The translations under genes were made by a program, and so were the position numbers. 64,000 bases of DNA from Siniperca chuatsi. Lineage: Eukaryota; Chordata; Actinopteri; Centrarchiformes; Sinipercidae. A model generated the notes under the pieces. It did not search any database. It had not been told where the DNA came from and was given only the letters and a program-made list of their open reading frames with translations. Of the stretch, positions 35,301 to 46,643 are shown piece by piece (the first letter of the stretch is position 1; every line of letters starts with the position of its first letter). The DNA lies in assembly GCF_020085105.1 (NCBI RefSeq), contig NC_058044.1:24301206-24365205 (forward strand). The letters are read 5' to 3'.

Positions 35301-37334
35301 GCTGTACATGACACAGTTCACAGTCAGCCATTCTTCAAGGAAACAAAGAAGTGTTAGTTTGAAAAACAGCTTGTGGTCATTTGAGCAGATGGCAAAAGGA
35401 GAGCCCTTATTATTCTTTAGATGTTGTTTTTGTTCTTTTGTATGTTTTTCACAGGAATTTACTTTTCATATCAGGGTTGTCAGCTGAGCACTTTTTTGAA
35501 ATCTTTTCATGCAGTGAAAACAATCATTTATATCTGTGTGTGTGTGTGTTTGTGCATCTGTGTCTCTGTATGTTTTCTAGGGCTGTGGACCTTCCTGTGG
35601 TTTGTGTGTTTCTGCCTGTTGGCCAGTAATTGGGGTCGCACTCATGATGTCCGCGCTGTCCCCGAGGACGCTGCACGAGCCACTGTGGCCTTCTCATTCT
35701 TCTCTATCGCCACCTGGGTGAGCGGGACTGCTGTTGTGTTCTTTTCATTGCAAACAGCTCAGATCTTAGCCTCTTTCTTTGCCACTGACCTCTGGTTTGA
35801 GTAAGAAGACTAACAAGATAATTGTTGGCCAGACAAAAGTCTACCACGTTACAGATTACTGATTACTGGTGCTATTGCTAATAAAGTTAAAGAACCATAC
35901 TGTGTTTCTACATATTTTATTTCTGAAAGAATATTATAGCTTTTTATATTGACTAATATATTCTTCCTATATATAAAAGCAAAACTTATTTGCTTTCATG
36001 CCAAGCATTAGATGAGAAGATCGATACTACTCCTGTTTGTCTGTTAAATCTGAATCTACTGGCAGGAGAAGATTAGATTAGTTTCACATATAGATTTTAT
36101 GGGGGGTTATGTGCGGGACTATTTATTGGCCAGGCGCAGTGATTTCCCCTACTCCACAACTGGTCATTTTTACAGTTTGACTTTTGTACACCACAAACAC
36201 GATATAACGTGTTAATTTAGAGGTGCTGATTGGCGGATTTTATTATCTTTGGACAGAGCCAGGGTAGCTGTTTCCCTGTTGCCAATTTTTATGCTAATCT
36301 AAGCCAACTAGCTGCAGGCTGTAGCTTCATATTCAACAGACGTTAATAAGAGTGGTGTCGATCTTCTCATCTAACTCTCGGCAAGAAAGCTAATAAGCAT
36401 ATTTCCCAAAATGTCCAAATATTCCTTTAAGGCAGCCACTGGCTTCAGTTCATACCAGTATGGTACATACATACAAATGAAGTCACATATTGTTTGTAAA
36501 AGTCCTCCAGGTTGGTGCGTTCAAGTACTGGTGGGAACCTTTGACATTTGACAGCTGCTGAACAGCAAACATTTTATTTCTAGAAACTATAATGAGGTTG
36601 ATCTCACGCAGACTTCCCATCTTATGTAACTCTTGCATTAAACATGATACAATAATAGCTAAGCAAACACCCAACATTTGCTTATTTTTTGTCTTCTGGA
36701 CTTCTGACAGCACAGCTTATAATAGCAAGGGTGTTCTTTAGATGGCTTTTAATGTGTTGGAGCTTCCCACCATCACCTGACTGCATCATTCAGAAGACTT
36801 ATCAAGGCAAACCCAACAATTTAACTGCATTACCACACATCAGTAATGTAGCGATAATGTAATGCATTGTCATTGTGATGGATTACTTGTCTTAAGCAAG
36901 TTTAATTTCACACTGGTATGAGGTGAAACCAGTTCAGTTAGCAGGTGAGAAAAATACAGAAAGTATGCTTTGGAACATCCTCAGCAATATTGTAAAGTCA
37001 GTGATTTATTGAAATACTGGAAAAGTCTTCAAAGTAACTGTAATAACCTTGACATTTTTATTTTACTACGCAGGGAATCCTGACCTACTTTGCCCTGGGT
37101 CGTTTCCGCCGTGGCGTTAATGAAGTTACAATCCCAACCTACACGGAGCCGCCACCAGATCACCACACTCCCTACCCACCAACCTATGCCCCCACCGCCT
37201 ACAACCCCACTACCTACACCCCTACCACTTACACAGCCTATCCCAGCAGTGTGCCCGACATGCACCAGCAGCCTCCCTTCACCCCGAACCCCCAGCCGCA
37301 AGGAGACGCCGGCTACCAGCCTCCCAGCTACTGA
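31016..37334 (+). CDS. syngr2: SYNGR2 (synaptogyrin-2)
   Basis: Synaptogyrin-2 (cellugyrin) is a four-pass MARVEL-domain protein of small transport vesicles in non-neuronal cells. Four exons join in frame: 31016-31126, 33920-34157, 35581-35717, 37074-37334, giving 248 residues (human 224). The N-terminus SAYGASLAGGGFDFYKFVRQ matches human AYGAAKAGGSFDLRRFLTQ. Membrane segments are IFAIVVFGCI, IGVIAFLACVGFLVLDVY, LWTFLWFVCFCLLA and VAFSFFSIATWGILTYFA. Between the first two lies a loop with CIFNQNDSACHY (human CVFNRNEDACRY). The C-terminal tail is longer than in human and rich in Pro, Thr and Tyr, with repeated YxPTxY units near residues 197-215, and ends GYQPPSY. A poly(A) signal lies at 38941 or 39609. 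Confidence 0.95.
31333..31379. repeat. (GT)n(GA)n compound microsatellite
   Basis: About ten GT units followed by about twelve GA units in SYNGR2 intron 1, close to the 5' end of the gene. Confidence 0.92.
32254..32305. repeat. (CA)n microsatellite in SYNGR2 intron 1
   Basis: About 26 uninterrupted CA units. Confidence 0.95.
34202..34771. mobile_element. MITE-like element with CTTTAAAGC inverted ends
   Basis: The left end TTTAAAGCTGCACTAATCAA is matched by the inverted right end AGTTAATGCTGCTTTAAAG. The middle (about 34460-34620) looks like unrelated inserted sequence. It lies in SYNGR2 intron 2. Confidence 0.6.
36080..36430. mobile_element. Foldback MITE (GCTAGCCTGGCTCTG family), partial copy 4
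   Basis: The right arm of the family is present: GGTTATGTGCGGGACTATTT, GACAGAGCCAGGGTAGCTGT, TCTTCATATTCAACAG-like sequence and the end AAATGTCCAAATATTCCTTT. It lies in SYNGR2 intron 3. Confidence 0.7.
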
Positions 37335-40224
37335 GACAAAGGGAGGTCACATGGACGAGGTGGTGTTCCAGGTCATCTGTTGGTGGACTTGTAGTTGCAC
37401 TGCACAGACCCAGAGCTATATCATATTGATGTGGTTTTACATGTGATTTAACACACTTTTCCAAGTGTTATCAGATTTGAGAACCTGAGCAGTGCAACTG
37501 CAAGTTAGAGATGAGGGACACAGCGGTTTACGCCAAAGGGTCTGTGGTCAGATCTTAAGACATCGGGCTAAGTGTTGAGATTAGCGCTGATGATTGGGTA
37601 ATCTGACCGTAGACCTGTGTGCAAAGACGCAACTTTTACCTCAAATGGGCTGATCCTGAAGGGGAGCGGTAGATAGAATGTACCCAGGATGTTGGAACCT
37701 AAGAATGTGCATTTGTACATAGATTTCACTATGCAAAGCTGCCATTTTAATGGCTGTATGTGCCTGATTTTCTTTTCTTATTTGGTGGATTTTTCCCCTT
37801 CAGTGCATTTAGGACCTATAAACAGTTTAGGATATATTAATTGACAAATGATTTTGTGGGAGTACAGTGGAAAAAAACACTATATAGCCATATGCCCCCC
37901 CGTGATTGTTTTTTTTTGTAAAACGTGGTCTCTGTAGAGATTATGCAGTTAGGTTTGTTAGCCATATAACCATAAAATCACCCTTGAAAGAAAGTTTTGC
38001 AATCTTTGTGCTTCAGTAAAATGGCTCCTGTGTTCGCCATCGCAACCAGCGAACAGTGGTCCACCTGTTTTTAAGACCACTTTAATCAAAAAGTGTTGTT
38101 GATAGCGACATGAGAAACCATAAAAATCCTCCATTTCTGACCATGTCTGACAATGGCAGATGTAACAAATTTGAAAATGGATTACATGTGCCAATCTGTA
38201 GAGGCGATTATTGGACGTTCATAGCCAGTGTTGCCCTTTAAACTTATATTCATATTATATTAAAGCTATATTATATTAAAGCTAATATTCAGATAGACCG
38301 GAGGGAGGAGCATGTAGATAACTTTGCACTTATTGAACAGGTTGATCCACCGAGCATGTCCTCATACTGAAGAGTAACTTATTAACTACCAGCAACAATG
38401 CTTCCTCTTCAGCTCACTCTTCCTCCAAGGTCTTGATGACATTTAGTTTTCTGAACACTGATGTTTATCTCCTGTTTACAGGCTCCTTAATCTAAACTAT
38501 TGAAGACAGATTAACATCTCAGCCTGAAACATGTCCTTAGAAAGATTACTGGTTTGCTTTGTGTCTGACAGTGGGTGACAGTTTAACACCTCAGCTGCAT
38601 TGTCTCGATCCAGTTCTGGCTGTTAGCTCAGCTAAAGTGACACTCAAAAGTTGGCATAAGATCAGATACTGGTAATTGTTGCAGGGGTGTGAGCTGACTT
38701 TAGATCTGTCAGTGACAAACCAGAAATTTAATGTGGTTATATTTATTAAACATGACGTTGTTATACCACATTGAAGACATTTGTACTAGTGGAAAGACAT
38801 TGTTGATTATGCTTGTCCTTTAGAAGAAAACACGTGCATAACTACTGAAGCCAAATATATGAAAAACACTGTTGTTGATCTGTCATTTGTGCCTTAAGGA
38901 GAGAAATGAATCTTTAGAGGGTTTTTGGAGAAGAAAAGTGAATAAAATGTGCTGTGATTAAATACTGAAGGTATATTTAGGTTAAACAGCTGTGTATCAC
39001 AGCTGTCCTTGCTGCTTTGCTTGAGTGATTTTTTTTTTGTTTTGTTTTTTTTGCAAAGGCTGATTTTCATGCTTTGGAAAATCAGTTAAATCTGCTCTTC
39101 AGTGAACATTTAAAATTAGTTTGTCTGATGCTGAAGACTGCAGCTTGTAATTACCCAACTTGAATTGGCTCAACTGATAATGAATTTCCAAATTGTGCCT
39201 TTGGACTTAATGTGCCCAGGTATAGTATTGTAATTGTAACACAGGGACTAATATTTGATATGCCATGTTGATTTAATGTATATTTAGTAGCACACTGACA
39301 TTTTTGCAGTTAAATAACTTGATATTTTATTAGACTAACTTATATTCCATCAAGCTCCATGTTTTAGATGTGAAGAGACTAGAATGATTTGTGTAAAATC
39401 ATTTGTTTATGATTTGCGATGCCTACAAATGTTTTATAAAAATACTGGTCAGGTTTTTGGTTGGCTTGATTTCTATTGTTTCCAAGTACTTTTTTTTTTT
39501 TTTTTGACCATTGACTTGTGAAGTTGCCACATGCCTTTCTGCTTTCATCTTGTTATAATTTCATGTCATGGTGTCAGAAGCAGAACAGCTATTTACTTTT
39601 GTTTATAGAATAAAATCATGCACAATATGTTCAGTCTTATTGATGATGTTGTGTTCATGTACTGTAGTAATACAGGTTTTATACAGTATGGAGGATATAT
39701 TTTTCCATTCTAACCTGCCAGCTGACTGCACAGCTTTGGAGCCTGCCAGGATTTAAACAGGTTATTTTGGTCCTCTGTAGCATGTGAGGGCATTGGATTA
39801 CGTATCACACAGCGAGTGTGCACCGAGTTACAAAACATTTACATTTCGTAAGTGTGAGCAAAGGAGAATTTCCCAATAGCCTCTTTAAAGAAATTAGATC
39901 CTATGTTGAAATTATAAAAATCAATCAAATTTGACTTAATGCCATTCCTGACCTGCTATACATAGTAAACATTTTGGTTATCAAAAAATAATTTAATGTT
40001 ATATTTGACAGAATACTGCAGATGGATAATGTAATGAAACCCATGGCAGTGAGTTGTTAATTGGTTTGTTCATTTTCAGGGTTATCATCAGGTGCACTGT
40101 CATCAAGTAAAAACATAAAATATAGAATACTACACCAAATACAAACACAAAGTCTTCAGGGACACAAACAAAAGAACCATTTGATTCCTGGATTTCTACT
40201 CTCTGCAACAAGTCTTATTTGTGT
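37335..40224. other. Convergent SYNGR2 and TK1 3' ends
   Basis: The two genes point at each other here. SYNGR2 probably ends at AATAAA 38941-38946 or 39609-39614, giving a 3' UTR of 1.6 to 2.3 kb. TK1 probably ends at ATTAAA (minus strand, about 39992-39997). There is no other coding signal, only T-rich tracts near 39028 and 39489. Confidence 0.5.
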
Positions 40225-42724
40225 TCAGAGGTGGAGAGAGGAGAAAAGCTTCCGGGGAATCCCAGAGTCCACGAGTTTTCCTACGAGGACATGTTGTGGA
40301 GTTTCATTCCTGAAAGGAGCACTGTTCTCTTTGTCCACCATCAGACCTCCATAACACTTCCTACACACCGCCTGATACTTGTCAGCTCCACCGATCACTT
40401 CGACCTGTGGCACAGACAAACAATAGTTAACTGGTTATAAAATTGTAGGCTCAACTTATTGAAGACTTTTCTCAGGTTTGCCTCCTCACCTCCTTCTCAG
40501 CTCCTATCCTCTTGGTGTAGGCAGCTTCTTTGTAACACTGCATGCAGACGGCATGGAGCTTCACTACGCTCTCTGCTAGAGGGATGAGGTTCAGGATGTT
40601 TCCAAATGGCTACAAGAATGCACAAGACAGCAGAAAAGCAGTCAGTACCACTGAATAGATTGAGGTATAATTACATTTTAAAAAAGGACAGAACAGACAT
40701 TATAGCGTGGAACAATGAGCACATTGAACTGTTTTTTATAGTGCTGCTCATGCAGATTGTTCAGTCCTTCCTTAAAAAATGTGCATCTTGTCTTTTTGAC
40801 ATTTAGACATTTTGTTGTGTCTATACCCACAGTGGTGCTCTATCTGCCCCTGCAGCATGCACACAGTGTCCGTTTGTATGAACTGTGAGTGTCTGCCAGT
40901 ATCACACTGACATGTGGTGACAAACACAGATACTCACCTTTCTCTGGAAAGTTCCATCCAAGGCAGCTACAATGACAGTCTTTCCTAAATTAGCCATCTC
41001 CTCACAAAAGTCCACTGTGTCTGGAAACTACAACAACACACAAAAGAAGCACAGATTTAGTTAGTGAGGAATTTGTCCAGCCAAATTAACACCACTCACT
41101 AGTGCAGTAAGGCATCCTGGTCTCTATGGAGGTGAACAGTAAGTGGTTTAGAGCAAATAAGAGGAACATATACAGTATACACACACACACACACTTACAA
41201 ACTGTCCTTCATCAATTCCAATAACACAGGCTTGCAATGCCAGAGATCGTACATCTTCCAGACAGTTGGCTGGTATAGCTTCCATTGTGTTTCTAAAAAG
41301 ATACACAGGATAGAGGGAGAAATTTAATTTTGGAAAGTGTATTGCTTTGTTACCACGCTTGATCTACCCTTTCCTGCTTTATGCAGCTGTCCAACAAATG
41401 AATGCCTAACAGGAAAATCTACATCTACCCAGGAATCCACTAGAGGTCATGTTTTGCTCAGGCATCATAGATCAGACAGTATTTCTCCGTCTGCCCATTT
41501 TCCAAAGCAACTGATTCCTGAGTTGGTCCAGTTGAAAATTAAAGTGCTGTCTTTAGAGAAGGCGTTAACAGCTGTACTTGTAGATAATATCCTTTCAGTG
41601 TATCCACCTGAGCTTCACATTTTTCTTTTGTCACTTATTTTAATCTTTGTAGTTAGGTATGTGCAAACAATAATTTCCATGTTTCCAGTAACAGCCCATC
41701 CACCTCATGTTGTATTTGTTATTGAAGGAAAATTGTTTAAGTAGCACAATTTAACCCAAACTAATGAGCGTTACAAAACCTTAAAGTCTTCCTTTTCTCT
41801 TGATTTCATTACATCCCCAAACACAAATATATTTCTTTAAATGTGAACAACTTAGATAAATAAAAAACTAAATTAAAACAAGGGACTTACTTGTCATGTG
41901 TGGCCATGCCTGTGTCAGAATAACGTGTGTCCTTGGCATATTTGATCACCAAGCAGTTGTACTGGGCTATCTGGAAACGGCGTACTCTTCGCATCAGTTC
42001 AGTGCTGCAAAGTAAATGACAATTATTTAGTGAAACCCATCTGTAGATTTTGTGCTGGAAAATACAATGTATAATGTTATATGTTCAGTTATGTGACAGT
42101 GCCTCTCTCACACTAATTTCATACAGCATTCACTACACCATAAGGATGCAATATTGTTTACTTTAATGTGCAACATCAGTATAAAGTGGTCCTAAACTGT
42201 GTTAATATACAAAGTATACTGCATAGCAACTGTACGCTTTACAATATATGATTCATATAGATTGTATAGATGGGAGCTGGGTAAACAATGCAGGGAATTT
42301 GGCGGGATGTTCAAGTCTGGGCGGAATTTGTGACATCAATGTTGTTCCACAGTGAAAATCAATAACAGTAGCTAGCTACACCTGCAAAGAAACCTGCTGT
42401 TTTTATGTTTGTGAATGAATAACTCACCTTTTGCCTGAAAACATCGGTCCAAAGATGACCTGCAAACAACAGTGGAGGGGCTATTAGTCAGACTGAGGAA
42501 GTAAAGTTAACTTAAACGTTACAGCTGACAGTCAGTGACACATATAGCATTCCTTTGAATACGCACCTAACGTTAGCCCATATTATGTCCTGTTTACCTA
42601 CTTCAGGGTATGATAGTATTGATACAATAACGTTAAGTTGCATCAATCAGATACGAACCTGAATCTGTCCCCGTGCTTTCCTCGGTGAATTTGGAAGAAC
42701 TCTTGGGAAATCCACACAGTCCAT
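40225..42724 (-). CDS. tk1: TK1 (cytosolic thymidine kinase)
   Basis: Phosphorylates thymidine to dTMP with ATP in the cytosolic salvage pathway, mainly in S phase. Seven minus-strand exons join in frame: 42724-42659, 42459-42428, 42004-41891, 41292-41199, 41027-40938, 40609-40490, 40404-40225, giving 231 residues (human 234). Visible are the P-loop GPMFSGKS at 26-33 (split over two exons), the catalytic Glu at 99 in IDEGQF, the zinc-binding pairs CMQC (154-157) and CRKC (186-189), the thymidine-pocket segment [10 protein letters not shown] (173-182) and a KEN box at 197-199, which in mammals marks TK1 for APC/C-Cdh1 destruction in mitosis. The C-terminus diverges from human, as is usual. The direction relative to SYNGR2 and AFMID is the same as in human. 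Confidence 0.96.
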
Positions 42725-42859
42725 TTTTAATTAATGACGTGGCAATTAAAAAACATAAAAAGTAATAGATAATTAAATACCAGTTAAATAAAAAAACAAA
42801 CAAACAAACACGTTACTAATTTAATGTCCAAAGAAAGGTTGCTCTGAAACTAAACGTTG

Positions 42860-42980
42860 AATATGGCGCGCCAGCGACTGTTTTATCGGAAACCCACCAA
42901 TGGGCGGCGTAGAGTCACGTGAATCTCTAAACCTATCAGCTTCCACAGAGATTCGACAGCAGAGAGCGCATGCGCAGAAG
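42860..42980 (-). promoter_or_regulatory. tk1: TK1 promoter: CCAAT, GC box, E-box and NRF1-type site
   Basis: Upstream of the TK1 start are CCAAT (42897-42901) abutting GGGCGG (42902-42907), a palindromic E-box TCACGTGA (42915-42922), a palindromic NRF1-type site GCGCATGCGCA (42966-42976) and GGCGCGCC (about 42865). There is no TATA box. CCAAT and GC boxes are known elements of vertebrate TK1 promoters; occupancy here is inferred. Confidence 0.6.
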
Positions 42981-44742
42981 AAAACAATGAAACAGAAGAG
43001 AACATACAGGTATGGTAAGATGTCCATGTAGAGCATTTAACGTTAAGACCAGAGGTAATACCTCTATCAATCTATAACTGGCTACCCTATAATATTATAA
43101 TGTTAAAATCCCACATTCAGAGTTAATGTTTCTCTTTGTTTGCAGAGGTACGCGTAACAATCCACTGTAAGAACATTTCTCAAGATTGGCCTTTTACTGA
43201 GGCATCTCTGAATAACATGCCATGAATAATTTAAGTTTGGAATTGTTCAAAGAAAATAATTGAGTTTCTATGACAAGTGGTTGTCCAAATCTTTCCAGTA
43301 TGTCTCAGTTTGCAGACAGCTAATGAATAATATACTCAGTTTCTTCATTACAAAAACTACAATCATTTCTGACATTAGGACAGTATTTGGAGACTACTTA
43401 ATTATAGGGGTGACATCTGTGCTTAATACTGAAAGACAACTTGTTTTGATGCAACTATAGGAACATTTACAGCTGATATCTAGTAATGTGATACCGTGAG
43501 AGAAAAAACCTTCAGCTGGGCCAGATGTGTTCAGGTCCTGTCACACACTGTTTAATTCTTCTTCAATAAAACACTTGAGTTGAACAGAGTCCAATGCAAT
43601 ATAGATTTTAGTGTAATATCAAAACAAAATACACGTAAAACCGAGTTGGTTCATGAAGCAACTGAACAGGCTCAGTTGTGCATTCACTTATATTTTCAAA
43701 ACATGCTCCTCCTGGCAGGTTGTTGGGATGTTGTTCCCTATTGGTCCATAATCAAAACACGGAAATCATTGACAGTCTCTGATTGGTTATGAATTATTGT
43801 GCCATTACACTTTTACACACGTGTGGGTTCCATTACACAAGGAAACTTCTGGTTAAAGACACAAAAACATGATTACCTCAACTGTCCTTGAATAAATATA
43901 AAGATAAGGATAAGGTTTTTGAGAAGCTAAAACAGGAAGATCCGGGCAGAGAGATATGACTCCTGGGCTTTATAAAGGCTTTGTTACAACACTATATGTA
44001 TTAATCAGGAAACATATTACTTGCGACCAAAGAGTGAGCTAATTCATGCACTAGGAACACAGGGAAGGGGAAGGTCACTCTGCGCTCCGGAGTGTTTAGG
44101 AGTGCCATTGCACGGGAGAGGCAGAGAGTTTCTTCATACAATGGGCACCTTTACACAGGAATGTAGGTGCAGTACAAGCAGGCCGGTGCTTTCACTGAGC
44201 AACACAACCTGAATGATTATTGAACTTGATTGTCTATATATGTCTATATCAAGGAAAATATTTTCCACAATACATAAACATGCACCATATTTATGCCAGC
44301 CAACTTTTACTGATCATTCTGTCAGTGCAATTTCCTTAGACCTGCTGTACATAGAGGAAGTATATCCCTGTAGATGTACATGTTGTGTTTACCTTGACAT
44401 AAAAACCCAATCTACTGTAGTGTTGGGTGATTCATTTTATGTTTTGCCTATTTGCTATGAGAAAAGTAAATTACACTGGGGGAAGTGCTTCTATTCAAAT
44501 GTGTTTTTTCATTTTTCTATGATGTTCAAGTTGAGGCCAAATTTTGGGCAATGTAGCCAGCTGGCTGTGTAACGTACACATGTTGTTACCTCACCAGAAC
44601 ATATTCCCTTTGTTAATGTGGACACTCACACAAATACAGTATTTGAAGTTTGTTGGTGTATTTTAAAAGGTTGCTCAGATATTTTTTGGAATGCCATTTT
44701 TTCTCCATGTTTGGAAGAACAGCTGACGTGCAAAACAACAAT

Positions 44743-45222
44743 TGTCATAGTTTGAGGTTTTGTCCTGTTTCCTGTTTTATTTTGTAGTATTCTCCTCCCC
44801 TTGTGTGTTGTGTGGTTTTACTTCCTGTCCTTGTTTGCTTTCCCTCCAGTTTTGATTGTTGGCCCCTCCTTGATTGTTTGCACCTGTGTCTCGTTGGCTC
44901 ACCTACCCTAGTGTATTTTGTCGGGTCTTTTGCTTTGTTCATTGTCGGGTTGTTGTTCTTGTCATGTGCATGTTTCATTGTACTGTGTTCCCGTGTCCAG
45001 TATCCTGGCATTTTGTATTGTGAGTTCTTTTGTATGAATTCTTTGTTCCTTGGACCTTGCCTGTACTGTGGACTTTTGTATCTTTGCCTGCTCCCTGTCG
45101 GATTTGTTTGGATTTACTCCCCACATTCCCCAGTGTTTGCTTGCAGTTTATAATAAATACGGTTGCTACCTCCTCCACATATCGCTTCCTCGTCTTCTGC
45201 ATTTGGGTCCTTAAACTGTGCA
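44743..45222 (+). mobile_element. LTR-like relic (possible solo LTR)
   Basis: About 480 bp opening with TG and closing with CA, T-rich, with a late AATAAA (45152-45157) and the ending CTGCATTTGGGTCC, a combination recalled from LTRs of teleost LTR retrotransposons. No internal coding part is present. A clear target-site duplication was not seen, so the limits and class are tentative. It is an old, inactive fragment. Confidence 0.35.
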
Positions 45223-45250
45223 TTATATGACCACAATGTTCACATAGAGA

Positions 45251-45476
45251 CAGACATTTTGACTGGCCATAGTAGGAAAAGCACAGGTGTTACTAATAAC
45301 ATTAACAAGGGCTCTGTTCTATTCAAGTGTCCCAGTAAGTCATGACAGTGAGCCAGCACGCACAATACCAGGACCCTGAAACTGAAGCAGCTAAATGGAA
45401 TTCAGCCATCATTCATTTTATCATTTACACCTGTGCCTTTCCTGCTGTGACATGTCAAAATGTCTTCTGTGAAAAT
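45251..45476. mobile_element. MITE, copy 2 of the 8897-9107 family, opposite orientation
   Basis: The inner ends GACATTTTGAC and GTCAAAATGTC are exact inverted repeats. The body matches the reverse complement of 8897-9107, for example GGACCCTGAAACTGAAGCAG versus TTCAGGGTCCTGG and AAATGGAATTCAGCCATC versus GATGGCTGAATTCCATTT. Confidence 0.7.
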
Positions 45477-45679
45477 GGCTCATTGTGTCCAGTAGGCTGG
45501 GCTGTTACATTTCATCTGATTAAACGCAAATTAATTTAGGAATATGCACCATGTAAGCACAGTATCAGCTGGAGTATTGAATGACACAATATTCTGACAC
45601 AAGTCCCCTCTTCAACTACTGCTTTAGTAGTGCATATTCATATATCCTACCACAAACCAACTGACAAGTAAAGGAAAGT

Positions 45680-46255
45680 AAGTAAGTACATTTACTCAAG
45701 TACTATACTTAAGTACAATTTTGAGGTAATTGTACTTTACTTGAGTATTTCCATTTTCTGCTACATTATACTTCTACTCCACTACAATTCAGAGGCAAAT
45801 ATTGTACTTTTTTCTCCGCTACATTTATTTGATAACTTTAGTTATTTTGCAGATTCAGATAATATATAAATAAAATGATATATTATAGGCTACGATAAGA
45901 TAAGATAAGATAAAGGGGGGAATTCACAAGCCAGCAGTATATAAAGTAATTCAAATTAGCTCCACCTTTACCAGCTGCAACATTAAAGTGATGAACACAT
46001 CAATGAATCAATAATTATAATCCAATATTATAATATACATTATTCTGAAATGGGCCATGCCGCATAATGAGTACTTTTTACTTTTGGTACTTTAAATGTA
46101 TTTTTATGCTAATACTTTTGTACTTATAAGTTATACATTTTGAATGCAGGACTTTTACCTGTAACAAAGTATGTCTACACTGTGGTATTGCTATTTTTAC
46201 TTGGGCCTAAATAAAAGATCTGAGCAGGCTACTTCTTCCACCACTGACACACAGT
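45680..46255 (+). repeat. Dispersed teleost repeat (GTACATTTACTCAAGTACT .. CTTCTTCCACCACTG)
   Basis: It contains GTACATTTACTCAAGTACTA, ACTTCTACTCCACTACAATT, GCTCCACCTTTACCAGCTGC and the terminal CTACTTCTTCCACCACTGAC, an ordered set seen widely in percomorph genomes. An internal AGATA tandem run lies near 45895-45912. Confidence 0.7.
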
Positions 46256-46560
46256 GAACACTAATATGCATGTTCCAGTGTTTTACCACTCATTTCCTTC
46301 CCACTACACTACAAACAACATGTGCATGTATTTTTGTAGTTTTGTATGAAAACGCCGTGACTTTCACTTCCTATAGAGCAGCTGGACTGGGTCTTTGGTG
46401 GTCTCGTGTTTGGTCAGTCAGTGGAACAGATGTTCATGTAGAAAACAGCTGCAGTATCTTTCAATTCCTTCTTTTAACTCGGCTGTAAATGCATGTTCAG
46501 GTTCCCGCCACGTGTTGGAAAGTTTGAGAAACTTTTTACAATGTGTACAGTGTGGGTCAA

Positions 46561-46643
46561 GAGTCTAAAGTTCAGTCCCTCAGTAGCACAGTTGCGCTCG
46601 TGCTGCAGATCTGTCTGCGAGTTAAGTCACTTCAAGAGCTACA
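46561..46643 (+). promoter_or_regulatory. afmid: Candidate AFMID core promoter / 5' UTR
   Basis: The bases before the AFMID start are less AT-rich and carry a few CpGs (GTTGCGCTCGTGCTGC, TCTGCGAG). The ATG context is CTACAATGG. No TATA box is visible. Confidence 0.3.

Larger units (their letters stand above)
42981..46560. other. Repeat-rich spacer between TK1 and AFMID
   Basis: It holds an LTR-like relic (44743-45222), a MITE (45251-45476) and a dispersed repeat (45680-46255). In 43000-44740 nothing recognisable is seen despite short open frames, which have no family-like motifs. In human the two genes also lie head-to-head, but much closer. Confidence 0.5.

Noticed and set aside
44803-45230. 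Cys/Leu-rich open frames of 66-116 residues that look membrane-like
   Set aside because: They lie in the T-rich LTR-like relic; the hydrophobicity follows from the T-rich composition.
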